Origin: an uncultured Methanobacterium sp.
Lineage (GTDB): Archaea; Methanobacteriota; Methanobacteria; Methanobacteriales; Methanobacteriaceae
Assembly: GCF_963666025.1 (NCBI RefSeq)
Contig: NZ_OY762552.1
Coordinates: forward strand, 1,231,001-1,295,000
Length of the DNA stretch: 64,000 nt
Reading direction: 5' to 3'
Position numbers and translations under genes: made by a program. This document shows positions 60,346 to 64,000 of the stretch, one piece after another. Positions within the stretch are counted from its first letter, which is position 1, and every line of letters starts with the position of its first letter. The notes beneath the pieces are model-generated. The model had not been told where the DNA came from. It saw only the letters and a program-made list of their open reading frames with translations, and did no database searches.

Positions 60346-60428
60346 TTAAAAGCCACCAATATACGGGAACTTAAAAAAAACCAAACAATCCACAAATTAT
60401 TCAAAAAACAATCCCCTAATCAAAAAAA

Positions 60429-61502
60429 ATGATAAGAAAACACTTCAAAGGATACAATTTCGTGGCTAATCCCGAAACCGGTTTTACTTTACGCTGGGGA
60501 GATGATTTCTCTCAAAATCCTTACATGGCTCCATGGCCAGAACTGGCAGACATATCCATATCCAATTACTGTACCAATGGTTGCAGTTACTGTTACCGGT
60601 CCAGTGATGAGAAAGGTAGATTTATGTCCCTGAACGATTACACAAATGTGCTTAAGGAACTCGCCCATGATGAGTACGGGAGTATATTCCAGGTAGCCCT
60701 TGGCGGTGGAGAACCACTCCTTCACCCGGATTTTAATGAAATAATAAGAACCACACAGGAAGATTATGGAATAATTCCAAATTACACCACTTGTGGTAAG
60801 TTTTTTACCCCTGAAAATCTGGAAGTAAGCAGGAAATACTGTGGTGCAGTGGCTATATCCTGGGATCCATACCGCAACAATTTAACTCCGGACAACAATT
60901 TAACTCTGGATGAGCTTTCAAAGTTGGGAAAACTCTTGGAAGACAATCAAATCAAAGCCAACATTCACTACGTGATTTCAGAAAGCACCCTGGAAGATGC
61001 CACCAGGATGCTAAGTGGTGAACACGACAAATATCTGGAATCATTCAATGCAATGATCTTTTTAACTTACAAACCAACTGGCAGGGCGCCAGCAGAGGAC
61101 ATCATCCAGTCGCCTGATCTTTTACAATCTTTCCTTAACCTGGTGGATAAACCAGTTACGCATTTAAAAATTGGATTTGACGCATGTTTCGTTCCAGTCC
61201 TACTTAAAACAACTCATACTGATAATGACCTGATAGATAGCTGCGAATGTGGTTTTTTTTCAGTTTACATAGACGAGAACATGAAGGTATCTCCCTGCTC
61301 ATTCTGTAACAATGACCAGTACAGTTACAGTTTAAAAGATTCCAGTTTTAAGGATATTTGGCAGGAATCTTTTTCAAATTACAGGCATTACATTGATAAT
61401 AAATGTAAGTTAAAATGCGTCAGGTGCGAAAAAAGTAATGATTGCAGAGGTCAGTGCCCATTTTTTGATGAACTGTTTTTATGTGATATGCTGGGTAAAT
61501 GA
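60429..61502 (+). CDS. Radical SAM enzyme with SPASM domain
   Basis: 357 residues. The radical SAM cluster motif CTNGCSYCYR is near residues 40-47, followed by GGGEPLLHPDF. The C-terminal SPASM region has CECGFFSVYIDENMKVSPCSFC, then CKLKCVRC, CRGQC and a final Cys, enough for auxiliary Fe-S clusters. Such enzymes modify ribosomal peptides or proteins. The upstream tagged protein is the natural substrate candidate. No ribosome binding site is obvious before the ATG, consistent with translation following the upstream gene. Confidence 0.88.
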   Translation: MIRKHFKGYNFVANPETGFTLRWGDDFSQNPYMAPWPELADISISNYCTNGCSYCYRSSDEKGRFMSLNDYTNVLKELAHDEYGSIFQVALGGGEPLLHPDFNEIIRTTQEDYGIIPNYTTCGKFFTPENLEVSRKYCGAVAISWDPYRNNLTPDNNLTLDELSKLGKLLEDNQIKANIHYVISESTLEDATRMLSGEHDKYLESFNAMIFLTYKPTGRAPAEDIIQSPDLLQSFLNLVDKPVTHLKIGFDACFVPVLLKTTHTDNDLIDSCECGFFSVYIDENMKVSPCSFCNNDQYSYSLKDSSFKDIWQESFSNYRHYIDNKCKLKCVRCEKSNDCRGQCPFFDELFLCDMLGK

Positions 61503-61664
61503 AATTAACCTGAAGAAAAGACACCTTCGTTATTGATCATTTGTTGTGATGCCTAAATTTTAGGTTTATTACTTTATTTTTAGGTTTACTAATTTTTTAA
61601 ATTTTTAATAAACTAATTTTTTTAATAGTATCTAACATATTATAACTGATTCAAAAGCACCAAT

Positions 61665-61688
61665 CGAAATGTATATATAGTCATGTCG
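61665..61688 (+). promoter_or_regulatory. ModE-like palindrome over TATA box (box 7, methyltransferase B)
   Basis: CGAAATG (61665-61671), a spacer with TATATATA, then CATGTCG (61682-61688). Same spacing. The site covers the first ATG of the downstream frame (61683), so that ATG cannot be the start if this promoter is used. Confidence 0.8.
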
Positions 61689-62555
61689 TTATATGGAAAA
61701 GAGGTGAACAAGATAACTACCAACAACACCAATTACAGTAAGGACCTTAAGATTGATTGGAACGAGTTATGGAAGGAAGCAGTTAACAAGCTTCCAAAAA
61801 AGAGTAATTCTAAATCATGGGATAAAATAGCCCCTCAGTTTGACCAGTGGATGAAGAAAGATGATTATCCACAGGAACTGCTTAGTAAGATTCAAGTAGA
61901 ATCTGGGTACACGGTCCTGGATATCGGTTGTGGTAACGGTGTGATCACCATCCCCCTGGCACAGAAGGCCAGTTCAGTTACAGCCATGGATATTTCCATG
62001 AATATGATTGAATTACTGCAAGATAACGCAGCTAATCACAATTTATCCAACATCAAATTTATCAATGAAGGGATAGAGGATGTTGAAGCGGGTGAAATTG
62101 GTTGTCATGATGTGGTGGTGGCATCCCGATCCTTAAACGGAATAGCGGACATAAAACCTGAACTGGAGAAAATAAACAAAATCGCTCAAAAATATGTTTA
62201 CATCACCCTCTGGGGAGTGGATAACCGTGAATTCGAAAGCAAAATGGCTGAACTTCTGGGAAGGGAAAGTTATCACCATCCAGATTATACCATTGTTTAC
62301 AATCTCCTCCATGAAATGGGAATCCAGGCTAATGTGGAGTTTTTAAAATCAAATACCCGTAATTACTATTCCAATATTGATGAAGCTTTAGATAGGATTA
62401 AATGGAGAATTGGAGACTTAAATGAAGAGGAAGAATCTCTTATAAAAGAACATCTACAAACCACCTTGACCAAAAATCCAGATGGAAGTTTATCCTATTC
62501 CAGGAATAACTCAAAATGGGTCCTTATATGGTGGGAAAAATCCAAAATACAATAA
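61683..62555 (+). CDS. Class I SAM-dependent methyltransferase (paralogue B)
   Basis: Up to 290 residues, alignable without gaps to 35187-36056 over most of its length. Motif I is VLDIGCGNGVITIPLAQ, with VVASRSLNGIADI and the N-terminal IDWNELWKEAVNKLPKK. The ATG at 61683 lies inside box 7. Downstream, GAGGTGA (61701-61707) is followed by an in-frame ATA at 61713, aligned with the ATA of paralogue A; a GTG at 61704 is the only usual alternative. The role is unknown. Two copies under the same box suggest dosage or two partners. Confidence 0.82.
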   Translation: MSLYGKEVNKITTNNTNYSKDLKIDWNELWKEAVNKLPKKSNSKSWDKIAPQFDQWMKKDDYPQELLSKIQVESGYTVLDIGCGNGVITIPLAQKASSVTAMDISMNMIELLQDNAANHNLSNIKFINEGIEDVEAGEIGCHDVVVASRSLNGIADIKPELEKINKIAQKYVYITLWGVDNREFESKMAELLGRESYHHPDYTIVYNLLHEMGIQANVEFLKSNTRNYYSNIDEALDRIKWRIGDLNEEEESLIKEHLQTTLTKNPDGSLSYSRNNSKWVLIWWEKSKIQ

Positions 62556-62616
62556 GAATCATCTCCAAAAAATCAACTCCATTAATCTAAGTGGAGTTAA
62601 TTAAATTTACCAAAAA

Positions 62617-62806
62617 ACACTGGAGTTTGACTCCAGATCGTAAATTCACGTTGACCTATAAAGACAGGCGGAGGTCCGCTCCCTCAGCCATAGGTAGAAA
62701 AAAATGTCGGTGCGTAGGAAAAATTGGCAGGATATACCCATCCAACACTAATATCCATCACTACCTCCAATAGGTAGAGCTGCCAATTTTCCTCCTTTCA
62801 TTTACG
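62617..62806 (+). ncRNA. Candidate structured RNA
   Basis: Nested and side-by-side helices: hairpin 62620-62625/62631-62636 (CTGGAG); closing stem 62639-62645/62800-62806 (CGTAAAT/ATTTACG); 62654-62659/62690-62695 (ACCTAT/ATAGGT) with inner GCGG/CCGC 62668-62671/62676-62679; long helix 62717-62730/62780-62792 (13 pairs, one bulged A) capped by CTACC/GGTAG 62761-62765/62773-62777. GC content is above the flanks. It lies between a methyltransferase and fmdE paralogue 4. It matches no RNA class I recognise. It could be a cis leader of the downstream gene or a small RNA. Confidence 0.6.
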
Positions 62807-63012
62807 TTTAAAATGATTACCCCTTAATGAATACCTTTTAATTAACGATGAACCCGGACGTAGTTTTATTTAAAAATTAATTAAATAAATAAATTAATTA
62901 GATTAGTGTAAATATTTCTTAAATAGGATATATCTCTTAAATAGACATATAATTTTAGATTAACTCTTGTTACCATTATCAATGGTGCCCTTAAAAATGG
63001 AGAATGTTTAAA

Positions 63013-63579
63013 ATGGATGAAGTTATAGCAAAAATAGATGATCAGGAAATGTTATCCCTGATAGAAAAAGTCATTCCATTCCATGGTTATTTAAGCACTG
63101 GAGCATTCATCGGGCTTCAAATGTTGCAAATTGCAAGCAAAGAGCTGGATATAAAAGAAAATGAGCGGATCTTCGTGACCTGCGAAACCCTTAACTGCCT
63201 GCCTGATCCATTCCAGATACTCCGTGGATGCACCGTGGGAAACAAAGGCCTGAAGATTTTAGATTACGATAAAATGGCAGTGACCATAAATAAAGGAGCA
63301 GAACCCGGCCAACAGATCAAAGGAATTAGGATATACCTTGATGCTGCAAAAACCATTAAATATCCAGTATTCCACGCATGGTACATGAATGAAAGGAAAG
63401 TGCCCCATGAAGAGGCTATTTCAGATCTTATAAAAGCAGGAGATGATGTTTACACCTGGGAATTCGTGGAGGTACCCGTTCCAGTCAAAGGCAAAAAAGA
63501 TGTGCGATTGTGTGCGGTTTGCGGTGAATCATTCATCAGTAAAGATGGATCTGATACTTGTAAAGGGTGTTCACAATAG
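63013..63579 (+). CDS. Divergent FmdE-family protein (paralogue 4)
   Basis: About 188 residues. It keeps the FmdE layout (PFHGYLSTGAFIGLQML, VTCETLNCLPDPFQILRGCTVGNKGLKILDYDKMAVTI) and a C-terminal zinc ribbon (CAVCGESF, CKGC). It lacks the first motif's Cys (HGxxC becomes HGYLS), while EIDRC becomes ETLNC. It ends the window's Mo/W-associated set and has no ModE-like box. GGAG nine nucleotides upstream supports ATG 63013 over ATG 63004. Loss of a metal ligand suggests a changed role. Confidence 0.83.
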   Translation: MDEVIAKIDDQEMLSLIEKVIPFHGYLSTGAFIGLQMLQIASKELDIKENERIFVTCETLNCLPDPFQILRGCTVGNKGLKILDYDKMAVTINKGAEPGQQIKGIRIYLDAAKTIKYPVFHAWYMNERKVPHEEAISDLIKAGDDVYTWEFVEVPVPVKGKKDVRLCAVCGESFISKDGSDTCKGCSQ

Positions 63580-63683
63580 AACCGGACATTATGTTTTCCG
63601 TGCGAATTTTAAAACACCCTAAAAAAACAGCCCTTAATTGTTTTTAAAAATTATAATTTGAGTTTAATCCAATATTCAATGAA

Positions 63684-63738
63684 GTTAATAGCTCAGGGAG
63701 TAATAGCTAAGAAATCAATATTTAAGGAAGTAAGAGCT
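63684..63738. repeat. Three direct repeats upstream of a ribbon-helix-helix gene
   Basis: GTTAATAGCT (63684), AGTAATAGCT (63699) and AGTAAGAGCT (63729). Spacings are 15 and 30 bp. They may be operator half-sites for the protein encoded next to them. Confidence 0.5.
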
Positions 63739-63755
63739 AATTGCAGGGGTTAACT

Positions 63756-63908
63756 ATGGACAAGCAAATAACCATGAAAATACCTGAGGAAATGTATCGG
63801 GATCTAAGGGAAATTGCCACTAAAAAGGGAGATATACCCCTGGGAAAGCTGATAAGAAGGGCTTTAGATGATTACATTCGAAAGAATAAAATGAAAGGAG
63901 TTTTATAA
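63756..63908 (+). CDS. Ribbon-helix-helix (CopG-like) DNA-binding protein
   Basis: 50 residues: a short beta-strand (QITMKIPEEMYRDLREIA) followed by two helices (PLGKLIRRALDDYIRKNK), the typical RHH fold. It dimerises to bind short direct or inverted repeats. GGGG lies seven nucleotides before the ATG. No toxin gene follows inside the window, so it may be an autoregulated repressor or the antitoxin of a pair that continues past the edge. Confidence 0.75.
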   Translation: MDKQITMKIPEEMYRDLREIATKKGDIPLGKLIRRALDDYIRKNKMKGVL

Positions 63909-64000
63909 TAGTTCTAAATGATAATTTAATTAAAAATCATCAATAAAAATATTTTAAAGGTTAAACTGGATAAAAAATAGCCCGTCTTAAAAATAAAAAA

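Noticed and set aside
62591..62773. A 60-codon plus-strand frame after methyltransferase B
   Set aside because: It overlaps the structured RNA candidate, has Arg/Ser-rich random composition and a weak start.

Overview
The window is from a methanogenic archaeon, most likely a Methanobacterium-like member of the Methanobacteriales. Lineage markers are a methanogenesis marker 8 protein, FwdF polyferredoxin, several FmdE proteins, the archaeal nitrogen repressor NrpR beside glnA, an ATP-dependent archaeal DNA ligase, archaeal GlmM, and an elongator tRNA-Met with an intron at position 37/38. Base composition is AT-rich, and starts mostly follow GGAGG or GGTGAT ribosome binding sites with TTTATATA-type TATA boxes upstream.

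Regions. (1) 1-6.3 kb: a truncated acyl-CoA synthetase beside an XRE-cupin regulator, an adenosine-specific kinase-family protein, an archaeoflavoprotein, small conserved proteins and glmM. (2) 6.4-13 kb: a surface-glycan set with two paralogous GT-C-like membrane proteins around a PIG-L deacetylase, then a dolichyl-phosphate-sugar synthase-like GT2 and an AglD/UPF0104-like membrane protein. (3) 13-23 kb: housekeeping genes (OB-fold protein, DNA ligase, a receiver-PAS-kinase protein lacking its phospho-acceptor His, FilR1-type regulator, FTR-rubredoxin fusion with glutaredoxin, thiC, CBS protein, marker 8). (4) 23.4-26 kb: tRNA-Met, a tandem duplication, a truncated ATPase-type regulator, a frameshifted DUF2769 gene and twin 60-residue membrane proteins. 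(5) 26-31.8 kb: ThiF-like protein, lipoprotein, glnA with an NrpR operator, nrpR, trmO and mop.

(6) 31.5-63.6 kb is the notable part. It appears to be a large molybdenum/tungsten-linked island. A ModE-type regulator without a molybdate-binding domain (33.4 kb) and a separate single-domain Mop protein (31.6 kb) lie with fwdF, four FmdE paralogues, two complete FecBCD-type ABC importers, four SAM methyltransferases, a DUF364 putative metal-chelation protein, xdhC, an ExbB/ExbD-like motor pair with a DUF2162 membrane protein, and a 2484-residue membrane-anchored surface protein. Seven promoters in this stretch carry the same 24-bp palindrome (CGAWATG-N10-CATWTCG) with the TATA box in the 10-nt spacer. 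Length and half-sites resemble bacterial ModE boxes, so the genes look like one regulon. The working model, which is inference, is a ModE-repressed Mo/W scavenging system in which an energised surface apparatus and MolBCA-like importers feed the formylmethanofuran dehydrogenase pathway.

The same stretch holds an IS5-like element (41.3-42.5 kb) next to a broken PsbP-like gene, a two-gene unit of an NSSSxSF-tagged protein and a radical SAM/SPASM enzyme (59.9-61.5 kb), and a strongly structured RNA candidate (62.6-62.8 kb).
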